Origin: Rhabditoides inermis
Lineage: Eukaryota; Nematoda; Chromadorea; Rhabditida; Rhabditidae
Assembly (NCBI GenBank): GCA_963966185.1
Contig: CAWZYM010000077.1
Location: 588,001 to 652,000, forward strand
Length of the DNA stretch: 64,000 nt
Reading direction: 5' to 3'
Shown here: positions 47,267 to 57,239 of the stretch, piece after piece
How positions within the stretch are numbered: the first letter of the stretch is position 1
Layout of the letters: every line of letters starts with the position of its first letter
The notes under the pieces: model-generated
Databases searched by the model: none
Told to the model about the DNA's origin: nothing
The model's input: only the letters and a program-made list of their open reading frames with translations
Position numbers and translations under genes: made by a program

Positions 47267-49300
47267 ATTTGTATACCTGGTGAGTGGGGGTCGGCTGTTT
47301 CCTGCCGTGACTGCCACGGCCGTCCCACCACACGGCCTCGCCGGGACGACGATGTCACATCCCGGCGACTGAAGCACAAACATGGCATACCATCTCACAT
47401 GCACACACTGCTACCCACCACTGATCCGGCTGCCTCGCCCTCCATGTCAATCTGCCTCATCCACGTCTCCTACCAGCCACTGCTCTCCCGCCGGGGCACT
47501 CCCGCGCTCTCATACGCCACAGACAGAGCGAGCCGGCTCGCTCCATCTTCACCGTATCCCCACCGATCACCATGTAAGGCATCAGTGGGTGCGCAGGCGT
47601 TGCGGCCCCGACAGGTGAGACAGGCAGCAAGGAGAGACGCGGACTACGGCTCAACAGACAGTCCACGCCCACGACACGCCTCTGCAAAACGACATGATTG
47701 AATGATTGACGAATAGAAGATGCAAACGTGTAATGTGCTGGATAGTGTGCGAGTGTGCCTACCCGGTGGAGAGAGGGGGACAGGCTCGGGTGCGTGTGGC
47801 TCCTGGCTCTCCTCCTCCTCCTCCACACTCCCGCTCCCGCATCGCCAGTCTGCGATCCGACTTGTCGCTCACAGCATACTATGGCACATGTTCTGAAATC
47901 ATAAAAACATAAACATCAAAAACAACGCCAGAAGAAAATGTGGAATTGAACGAAACAAAACAAATGCGTTTTGTCAACAATACCGGAGATAACAGTGAAT
48001 GGTGACAAAGGAGATGCACATATCAAAAAGAGGAGGGAACTCACCACTCTGGCTACACGTGCAACACGTCATACGGCACAGAACGCGCCCCTGCAACAAT
48101 ACAATAATACAAACATTATTCCTTTCCTTTCTCTGCTAGCGCATCCACGGGACTACCGAAATCCGTGTTATTGGGACTCGCAGTAGGCGTTGCATTACTG
48201 TATTTTACCGTAACCTTGCCGTAATTTACATAATTGTGATATGCTATTTGATTCGAGATAAATATTCTGAATTCTATCAATAAATATGAATGCTAATTCG
48301 ACCCACCGTCTCCTACTCCACTCATTGCACTGGCCTCGCACGTGTGCGGCCATCTTGTGCTCGCATTCAGTGATGCACTCGGCTCGCCTCGCGCGCCTCC
48401 TCGCACTACTCTGTGCCCACCCGGACCGGAACCCGGCGATGCTCCTCTCCAGCTCCACTCTCGCACCTGCCAAGATACGAGGAATATTAACAAGTTACAC
48501 ATTTCCACGTAACATGCAATTCTACGTGAAACAACTAGCAGCCAACACTGCGCGTCTGCGCCGTCACCGGGCCACCGCCAAAATGGCACCGAAAAACATA
48601 CAACCAATGACCGCCAAAGAAAACGCCAAAGGAAACCAACCAACGCACCATTCGAATCACCAGCCTTGTTGACACGGGTCGGCTCGTCCCGCTCCGCTCT
48701 CCTGAAACACAACACATTGAACCATCGAAAACCAATCAATAAGGGCTACACGAATATGATACCACCGTACCTCGTTCTCCTCCTCCTCTTCACTGCCTCT
48801 CCTGGCCACGCCACTCCAACCAACACTGCACACACATGACGCCTCAAACATATGAATATGGATGAGCACACAGATACACAACTGCAATCACCCACCACTC
48901 GTGTGTCCCTCCACCCTCCCCCTCTCGGTGCTGCCACAGCGGTCCCATAGAGGGCATCCGCGCACCTCGCGTATCCCGCGCGCCCAGCTCGGCCATCCGG
49001 GCCTCCACTACCCCGCCAGTCGTCTTCTCGCTGCCGGAGTACGCCTGTCTAAACAATCATAAGCTCCTGTCCATGAACGACAACACTCCACTCACCACGC
49101 GCCTCTCCGGCCACCTCTCTGGTGCTGTCACCGCGGGAGCGCCTCGGCACCCGCACACCCTCGCACCACTCCTCGGCCCGCTCCCACTCCTTCTCGCCCC
49201 ATCTGCACACACACACGACCCACCCGATCGACACTCAAATACATCAATCAATACACAACCAAGAAAACGCTCAATCACTCACCGGGCCTCCCCCGACCCT
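45661..49300 (-). other. GC-rich exon-like islands, unresolved minus-strand gene(s)
   Basis: Islands with minus-strand coding character and splice-like borders include RTFELVTRDSDSREQVEARR (45840-46040), VELERSIAGFRSGW (48300-48470), VARRGSEEEENE-like (48770-48830), AYSGSEKTTGGVVEARMAEL (48900-49050) and WGEKEWERAEEWCEGVRVPR (49100-49205). Composition is Arg/Glu/Gly-rich, much like the neighbour at 49349-51819, so they may be one further gene downstream of it or exons of the same locus. I could not establish a continuous frame and do not recognise a domain. Confidence 0.3.
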
Positions 49301-49348
49301 CTGCTACCTGCGCCGCTCCTCTCTCCCCCTCTCCGCCGGCCCGCGCAC

Positions 49349-49724
49349 TCAGAGGCGACGGCGGCCGAGCGACGCCAGCTGGGCGATCGCCTTCTTGGCC
49401 TTCTCCATCGCCTGCCTCTGGGGCCGCGCCCGGCGCGCAGCCAGGTGCGGCTCGTGTGCCGCCCTCTGCAACACACACTCTCTCACCCCGCACTCACTCC
49501 TCCCACCACTCACGGCCAGCTCCCGCATCCTGCTGAGCGCGTGCGCTCGCATCTCCCTTCCCGCCGCCTCGTCCAGACCCAGCGAGTCCGGGGCGAAGAG
49601 CTGCAAGCCACAATATTGACACCGCCAAGTAAATAGACGAGAAAACGTCCACCTACCTGGTCGTACGCTGCCGCCAACGCAGCGCACCTCCCGGTCAGCT
49701 GAAAGAGTGGTGTGAGCGCACAAA

Positions 49725-49768
<44 letters not shown>

Positions 49769-51819
49769 GGTGTGCACGGGGTGGTCTGCTGGCAGCCGGT
49801 CGGGGGCGGTGTCCAGTTGCAGCTGGACGAGAGCCCGGCGTATCGCCGCCTGCGCCCGGTAGGCATGTTGCAGCCTGCGCGGGTAGCGCCGTCCTCTGAC
49901 AACCATATCGTTATACAACATCAATCGAATATATGAGTCGCATGAAATCTCTCTTTCTCTCTCGAATATATGACATATGAGTGGATGAAGAACCATGCAC
50001 CTCTCGGTCTTCTCGACGCGCGCCGCCGCCTCTCGCTCGTCGTACTCCTCGCGCTCCTCTTGCTCCATCTGCCTCAGCAGACTGTCTCGAGCATCCTGCA
50101 AACCACACTATCACACATCACTTCTACCTGTTGGAAACCAACCAAACAATAGACAAAACAAAGCGAGGTCAATACTTACCTCCAGCTCCTCCTCCTCCTC
50201 CCCCCTTTCCAACTCCATCTGCTCGTCTCCCCCGTCCAACTGTAACAAACTGTGTCATTATCTCTTCTCCACCGCACAAATGCACAACACATGGGCATGG
50301 GCAAGTCGCGGAGACTCTGCCACAGCCATGATTACTTATTAGTTATACACATATATCCTTCACACACGCAAGGGACAAACAATCGGCGACTAATAGACCG
50401 GCTGGAACTCACCGCGTCCTCTTCTTCCTCCTCCCCCGCTCCCCAGTCGTCAGCAGGCGCGTCGACGAGGGGGGCCTCTGCCGCCTCCCGCTGGATAGCC
50501 TGCGACGGCGAGAATGAGTGCGAGTACAGTGGCGCTGGTCTACTCACCATCCATCTCACGATCTCCCTCCCCTGCTCCTGCGCCCTCTCCCTCTCCTGCT
50601 CCGTCTCCTGCTCCCTCTTCTCCTTCTTCGACGAGGGGCCGGGCTCCGGCGAGTCGGAAGAGGTCGACGACGACGAGCGCCGCTTCTGAAATCAATGCAA
50701 TCAGATAACAGATCAACAACATACACTTCATATCTGAAAGAGACCACGCGACGCACACTGGAACTATCCACGTAAATAGGCGTGACCTCGTAGGCAAAAG
50801 GATCAGTGATAGTGATGCGGGTGTTGCCTCGGGGAATGCAAGGAGAGCGCGCAATAAAGGCGATCCGAAGGCGAGGTCATCGCAAAGCGGACATTCAAAC
50901 AATAGAGCAACAAACTAGTGGAGCAAAGGAACAAGACACTTAAAAAAATATTTACAAAGCTCGTAGTAAAGATCACGGAGAGACAAACGTGAAATGGAAA
51001 CTACTCACCCTCTGCCACGCAGCGCCACTGAAGAGACGACGACGGGCGCCATGACCTCGGCGCGCCTATAACCATATACGATGATCACATCCACTCATCC
51101 ACAATCCACTAACGCCAATCACACGTTCACGCACCACCGCCTGCTCCACCTCGTCTTCGTCCTCCTCCTCCTCCTCGTCGCTCTGCTCCTCCGCAAACCG
51201 CATCCGAGGTCGCGGGCGGGTCGACGGTGGCGGCCGGCGCGGCGACAGCGCGCGCACCGCCGCCCGCACAACACTCGCCACGCCGCCGCGCACACGGCGG
51301 GCCACGCTCTCAAACACACCACCATGAACACACAACGCGCACATACAAAGCAGTATCAAAGATTGCAGCACTTACCGAGATCCTGCTCGGGGTGGGGTGC
51401 GCGGGCCTGGCCGCGACACCGCTCGGCGAGCCGTCGGCCGACGACGACGACCTATCGGAGCTCTGGAAACAAATGACGTCATGACTGCCAACAAACACAG
51501 GCGCACTCACCAGGTCGATCGCCTCGCGGAGCCGTGCCAGCTGCCGCTCGGCCGCCCGCCTCTCCCTCGCAGTTTCCGCCGCCGCCACCTTCTTCGCAGC
51601 CAGCTCGATCTCGGCCGCCTCGCGGCGCAGCTGCGCCAGAGACGCCGCAGTCGAGCGACGGCGGGCCTAACACACCATCATCGTAACATTGACAAGAGCC
51701 GATAACCGTTCGAAGCCAAACACACTCACCTTCTTGTCCTTATTCTTCGGGATCTTGTCCCGCGGTCCACCGGCTAGGACGCTCGCCGGCTTTCCGCCAA
51801 GCATTCTCATCGAGAACAT
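49349..51819 (-). CDS. unrecognised Arg/Glu-rich, probably coiled-coil protein
   Basis: Twelve or more exons join in phase from ATG at 51819 (MFSMRMLGGKPASVLAGG) to the stop at 49349: 51730-51819, 51511-51666, 51376-51462, 51135-51308, 51009-51065, 50548-50685, 50413-50499, 50180-50239, 50001-50095, 49769-49895, 49657-49698, 49514-49600, 49349-49465; about 438 residues. Features: a Lys-rich end of exon 1 (KIPKNKDKK), a predicted coiled coil (LRREAAEIELAAKKVAAAET), Ser-rich and acidic stretches (SSSSTSSDSPEPG, EEEEEDEDEVEQ), a second helical region (DARDSLLRQMEQEEREEYDE), and a basic helical C-terminus (AMEKAKKAIAQLASLGRRRL). Charge pattern and low complexity suggest a nuclear or scaffold protein, but this is a guess. 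An extra exon between 50760 and 50880 (RGNTRITITDPFAYEVTP) is possible. Confidence 0.55.
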
Positions 51820-52630
51820 AATTACCTGGAATACATACACATCAAAATCATTGTATATAAAATTTTAATAACACTTTTAATAACACTTCGGATACGAAAA
51901 ACGCGCAGGGGCAACAATCCGCCAGCCGAGACAATGGCGACCCAAACGCGGACAACCGGCGGGCAAGTAAGCAGCCACAACAGTCACATCAATACGATGC
52001 AACTGTTTGTAATTAAATAAGAATACTAATAAGACTAATAATAATAACCCCAAATTTAAAAAGAAACGTAAGCGTAAAACAGACGAGACAGATCATTTGC
52101 GAAACAGACAATTTGCAATGCAAAGCCAGCGAGGAAGGTCAATATAGAGACAGATCACATAATTCATGTAGAGCAGAATGTAAACAAGCAAAGTACAAAT
52201 GTAAATAACTTATTCAACACTTGTAAACAAAACAACAACAAGAAATCACAGATAAGCGTTTCGAAACTGAAAGGTTCCTGTGCGAATTTGTAAATAGGTG
52301 TAACATGGAAGAGTTCGAAACAATGGAAAAAGTACATTTTATTTAATTCAGAGTTCGTAAAATGGAATATTTCGTTTTTTTCATTAACTTTATTTTTTGC
52401 ATATTTTTATTTTTATTTTTGATTATAGTTTTTTTGTGTTTTTGTTTACTATTATCCGAACGTGAATTCGATCAGGCAAAGTGAGAGTATAGAGAAAATA
52501 TGTGAAAGTGATTTTTAATTAGGAATACAAAGGGTGTAATCCGTATGTTTCTTCTGGAAAGCTACCACTGTTTGATTTCATTCACTATAATCAATAACTG
52601 AATATACATATCACTTAATTCATCAATTTA
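51820..52630. other. AT-rich intergenic region, no gene seen
   Basis: Upstream of the ATG at 51819 and strongly AT-rich, with long T-runs around 52370-52440. It presumably holds the promoter of the minus-strand gene to its left. No exon found. Confidence 0.5.
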
Positions 52631-52662
52631 TTAATCAGCCCACAATCTCTCCACAAACATAT

Positions 52663-52697
52663 ACGAGAGAAAGAGAGAAAGAGAGAAAGAGAGAAAG

Positions 52698-52728
<31 letters not shown>

Positions 52729-52731
52729 GAA

Positions 52732-52769
<38 letters not shown>

Positions 52770-52770
52770 G
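52663..52770. repeat. (GAAA)n/(GA)n microsatellite
   Basis: About 108 bp of GAGAAA and AG repeats. Confidence 0.92.
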
Positions 52771-52779
52771 GATGGAGAG

Positions 52780-53021
52780 ATCTTCTGATCCTGAGCAATC
52801 CTCTCATGTGTTCTCACAACACGCTTCCCCTGGTTCGTAGCACCTTCATTGAACACAGCACCGTCCTGCAGAATCAACATACACGGCCATTGCACAGTCT
52901 TCACGTCTCCATCGAGTGTGCAGTTGAGGCGATGACCGACGAGGACAGTAGTTGAGCCATTTGGAGTGTGATAGGTGACTCCAGACAAGTGGAAGTGAGT
53001 GAAAGTAGGCGCTCGATCCAA
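52780..53021 (-). CDS. short ORF of unknown function, possibly an exon or decayed gene
   Basis: Minus-strand frame beginning MDRAPTFTHFHLSGVTYHTP and continuing through TVQWPCMLILQDGAVFNEGA and RVVRTHERIAQDQK. It has normal amino-acid composition, unlike the low-complexity frames around it. It runs into a GA/CT microsatellite, so either a donor lies near 52790 or the gene is disrupted. It lies downstream of the nucleoredoxin-like gene on the same strand. No family recognised. Confidence 0.35.
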
Positions 53022-53266
53022 AAACCATCACGACAATGAACTCTTTTGGCCAACAAGCACATGCATCGAGCTAACAATTTCTCGGCAGACTAATCCAAAA
53101 ACATGCAAATTCATCATAAAAATATAAAAGCCTGAACCATCTCAAATCAAAACAATCCACATCTCAAACACAAACACAACTTTATTACTATCACAGAACC
53201 CAAAAATCGCAAAAATCATCATACAACGACAATAAATAGCGGTGAATATCACACGGATGCTCTAGT

Positions 53267-54186
53267 TCAAAGAGAACGCTTCCAGTTGCTGAGAGCAGTC
53301 GAGGGTGCAGTGCTCTGATAGGACAATCAACATTTATCTCTATCATTTTCTCATCTCATCTGCCTCCCTCACCTGCACCACACTGCGTCCATCCTTGGTG
53401 ATCACATCTCCATTGTTCTTGATGACAATCAGACAGGGAATACCCTGGATGCCGTACTTCTCCTGAAACAACGTAGCGTTATTCAGACGTCTATCCCTGC
53501 TTTGATCGGGATCTGGTACCTTGAGCTGTTGGATGAAGGGGTCTCCGTGTTCGAGATAGAGCCAGTCTCCGTGAGCCTCAGCCACATAGGCGCGCAGCTC
53601 GGCCGCCGAGCGGTCAGACGACACAAACACCACTTCAAAGTCGCCAGAGTCCGCGAGGTCTGCGTGGAAATCCTAAACGACATTGTTCGAGTTGGATTAA
53701 ACACCTTATCATCATCATATCACCTTGAGAAGGGGAGTGAACATGCGGCAGGGCGGGCACCAGTGCGCAGAGAAGTACAAAGCTACTACCTGTAAAGCAG
53801 TCAAGTCTCTCTCACGTATTTCTGCTTATCCCCTTCCTTCCCATCGCACCTTTCCACCCAGCTCCACTCCTCCGTCCACCCTCGTGCCATTCTTCTTGCA
53901 CAGCGAGCGACCCTGCAAACACCATACATCTCACCCTCTCACTCTCTCCCACCCTCTCTCTCTCTCTCTCTACCCTGTCTACCTTGAACAACTCGTGGGC
54001 GTCGGACGGCATCCGGGCATTGCTGCTCGCCTGCTGACTTGTATACCTGTTCAGGTCGTCGGCCTCTCCTCCGCTGCTGGTGCTTCCACCGCCGCTGCCG
54101 CCCCTCAACCACTCCCACAATGACCACATCACACCGCACAGCCACCAGGCAAGGGGAAATGACAGGGCAAGACGAGAAACTTCCAC
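53267..54186 (-). CDS. nucleoredoxin-like thioredoxin-fold oxidoreductase
   Basis: Thiol-disulphide oxidoreductase of the nucleoredoxin/tryparedoxin group. Exons, all in phase: 53983-54186, 53850-53912, 53724-53789, 53520-53672, 53373-53462, 53267-53314. Length is 207 residues from ATG 54186, or 188 from the in-frame ATG 54129 (MWSLWEWLRGG). The active site is ALYFSAHWCPPCRMFTPLLK, with the WCPPC motif split from its neighbours by introns. VVFVSSDRSAAELRAYV, GIQGIPCLIVIKNNGDVIT with the cis-Pro, and ALSNWKRSL at the end match the family. The longer start gives a hydrophobic leader (LALSFPLAWWLCGVMW) that could be a membrane anchor or signal. It lies next to the VIMP-glutaredoxin fusion gene on the same strand. 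Confidence 0.9.
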
Positions 54187-55347
54187 TCCTTCTCCTTCGG
54201 ACGCCTCAACACGCTAATTCAAATCAAAACATCTCATTTCCGGCCCGGTGCGAATTGCAATCAAAATAGTCACGCCGCGAGTCAAGCTTGAGCAACATGT
54301 GAACAGTCACACGATCAATAAAACAAAGCGGGTACAAGGAAAAGAAGATATCTCCGAAATAATCTCCCAAGTCTGCTAATCCAGCCAAATCCGAATATCG
54401 AAAAGTAGAGTATTGACTGGCCGAATATGACATATTATGAAAAGAGTGGGGTGGTCAGAGTGAGAGAGCAATTAGACAGAGTAGCGCCGACGGCAGACTC
54501 ATCTATCTCTCGCCACACACATTCTCGTCTCGCCCACAGCTACTCGGGCGAATTCTCAGAGAAAGCGAGGACACATCCGGCGAATACTGACAAGACAATG
54601 CATTCACACGCTGAACAATCGAGATGAACGCGAAACAAATGTCTGAGAACGCCATAATGTCAGCCGGGCTAATCAACCATGCACTCTCGTTGTGCATTCC
54701 ATACCTCATACCTCATACCTCGCACACTCACGGATGAAAGGACACTGCAAACGAAACACTACGCCGGCGCCCGTTCCTATTACAGACCAGCAGCTCATCG
54801 CGAGCCAACAGCCAGACAGAAAGGGAACGGGAGAGACAGCTTTCGATAAACCATAACGTGGCGCCCGCCTGCTTTCCGCCATGCAATCTAATGAATATTA
54901 CAGAGAAGCTATTATAGTGCGTGAAAAACCAACGGGCAAAGGCAAAACAGTCAGTCACGCCCACTATGAAGCCAACTTCAAAACAACGTAGAAAGAGGGA
55001 GGGCATTCGAATCAAAGAGACATCGTCGCGCTCCGATTGCCACCAATGAGGAAGTATGAAAGGATGGATGCGAGGACGAGGAGAGTGGAATACGAATCAA
55101 CTCTCCCCCACCCCGCATCATTCACAACCTATTTCAGTGCAGAGAAGAGAACATCGTCGCTGCAGCCGAAACCATGCCAATATAAGAGGAAGGGCGGCCG
55201 CGGCAAACGACAAATCCCCGGCAATATACAAATCCCGGATTCGAAATATACACGACGCAGCGACATAAGCACACGACGAGCGGAACCGGAGAAAGAGGAA
55301 TGGCGAAACATAACGAGGTGGCGCTCTGCAGTCTGCATGCCAGACGT
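54187..55347. other. intergenic, no gene seen
   Basis: About 1.16 kb between the two redox genes, both on minus. It must contain the promoter of the nucleoredoxin-like gene unless the two are co-transcribed. No convincing exon on either strand. Confidence 0.5.
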
Positions 55348-56747
55348 TTACGGGAGCGGAGGAGGGGAGGGGAGGGAAAGGGAGGGGCGAGAGGGGCGAG
55401 AGTGTAAGCTGTACCTGTGTTGGAATGCCTCGATGGCCGACTGGATCATCATGTCGAGTGTGCCGTCTCTCTGCAGGGCCACAGTGTCGTCGCATCCGCC
55501 CACGCACTCGCCACCGATGAACACCTTAAAGCAATAGTCCATTCACAACACCTACAAACAACTGCACTATGCATCACCCCAGCCGCATACCACAGTAACG
55601 CAACAGACGATTTCATAATCGTGAGCACAACCTAACCTACACACTCCACTCAGCGAAAGCAGAATATACTGAGAATAACGTACAGCTACAAGACAAACTA
55701 CCGCCATCTCGCTCAATGAACTATGTGAGCATACTCGGCTCGTTTCCTGCTCTCCTCCCACCACAGCGCACCTTGGGCACTGTCCTGCTGCCTGCGATCC
55801 TCTCCAACTCATCCTGCACATCCGAGCAGTTCGGCATCTGGTCAATCTCCACGAACGCAAACTGGGACGGCTGCAGGCGGTAGATGGCCAGAGCCGCCTT
55901 CACCTTCCTAAACCATGTTGACAATTCAATACACAATCGATAATCAATCGATACCGACCTGCAGTAGGGGCACGAGTTCTTGCTGAACACGACGACCGGG
56001 CGGCTGTTGACGGCGCGGCGCACCAAATCCGCGGCGGAACTCGATCCAGACGAGGAAGAGGGCTACAGTCAACATGCTCACCACCACTCCCCCACTCGCA
56101 CACAACAACCCTCACCTTGTCACTCGCTCCCAGTCCGGGCACAGTGCACACTCCGTCCTTGCACACCATGCCGGGCACTCCTCCCTCCTCCTTCTCCTTC
56201 CTGCCGTCTCCCGCGCCCAGCTTCTGCGCACTCAGCTCTCCGTGGTTGTTCGTCTTGTCGGCGAGTGCGCGCAGCCTGACCTCCTCCCTCTCCTTGTCCC
56301 TCGCCGCCTGCTCTGCCGCCACCGCAGCGTGGCTTTCCTGCTGACGCTCTCTCGCGGCGCGAATACGAGACTCCTCCCGAGAGCTCACGTCCCGATCGAA
56401 AGCAATTCAATTCAACGTTTATAAAAAAAGAAATATAAACACATAAGTTTATATTCATAAAAAAAACATACACGCGAAAAAAACTCACCGAACTTCTTGC
56501 GCTTCTCGAGCTCCCTGTTTGCCTGTCTCTGGTTTAATGCCGTCTGCACATATCTGAAAAAGTTAAAATAATGCATTTTATATTATGCAATCGATTTATC
56601 AAACTCACTTGTGATAGAACACGTAGAGCCCGATCGATCCAAACGTCACGAACCACCCATAACGGGCCATAAACTCGATAACTGCGAAGAAAATCAAATC
56701 ACATGTTTAGCAAACATAAACATAACGAACTCACATTCCCCAATCAT
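55348..56747 (-). CDS. selenoprotein S (VIMP)-like membrane anchor fused to dithiol glutaredoxin
   Basis: Seven exons: 56735-56747, 56609-56681, 56489-56553, 56116-56396, 55959-56062, 55772-55907, and 55415 (or 55348) to 55524. About 261 residues. Residues 1-50 (MIGEFIEFMARYGWFVTFGS, then IGLYVFYHKYVQTALNQRQ) form one membrane helix followed by a charged helix like selenoprotein S/VIMP, an ER-membrane partner of p97/Derlin. DRDVSSREESRIRAARERQQ continues the VIMP helix. After a Lys/Gly/Ser linker comes a glutaredoxin: RPVVVFSKNSCPYC (Cys175, Cys178), EIDQMPNCSDVQDEL, SRTVPKVFIGGECVGGCDDT with the TVP and GG motifs that bind glutathione. No selenocysteine UGA is needed. The intron 3 acceptor reads TTTCG instead of TTTCAG; the phase is right only there. 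The 3' end is uncertain: stop at 55348, or a further exon after a donor at 55414. Confidence 0.78.
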
Positions 56748-57239
56748 GGTTCGCGGTTGCTAACGGGCGAAGCGAAACTGAATGGATAGCAACTGCGCGA
56801 CTCTGGAAACAGGATCCGCAAATCGAGACACTTCTTTCTCGCAACCAACCAATACCAACATAACACGTCAGCAAATGTGAAACAAAACGTTTCTCGTCTT
56901 ATTTCATGAAATCCCCCCTTCCCTTGTGTAAATAAGCTGTCACCGAATATTACGGTTCTCCCATCTTTCAAACAAACTAAACATTATTTCAAAACTTCAT
57001 TAACATAAAAATAATATCTCTGCAATAAATCGAACATCATACATACACAAACAACAACAAAGAACACAACAAGATTTCTGCACGAGGGGATTCGATTCAA
57101 AGAAAGAGACGTGGTGTGGTGAGAACTATACGCAAAACAACTCTGGAGAGGAAAGAGCAAAGATACGAACCCTAGGTGACTACATCAACTTGACAACAAT
57201 ACAGATTCTGATAACTGTGTACCCGGTGGAGTGTAGCTC
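56748..57239. promoter_or_regulatory. short gap between cyclin T and the VIMP-glutaredoxin gene
   Basis: 492 bp between the cyclin T stop (57240) and the next start (56747), both on minus. AT-rich, no exon seen. It is compatible with a normal promoter or a long intercistronic region. Confidence 0.4.
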
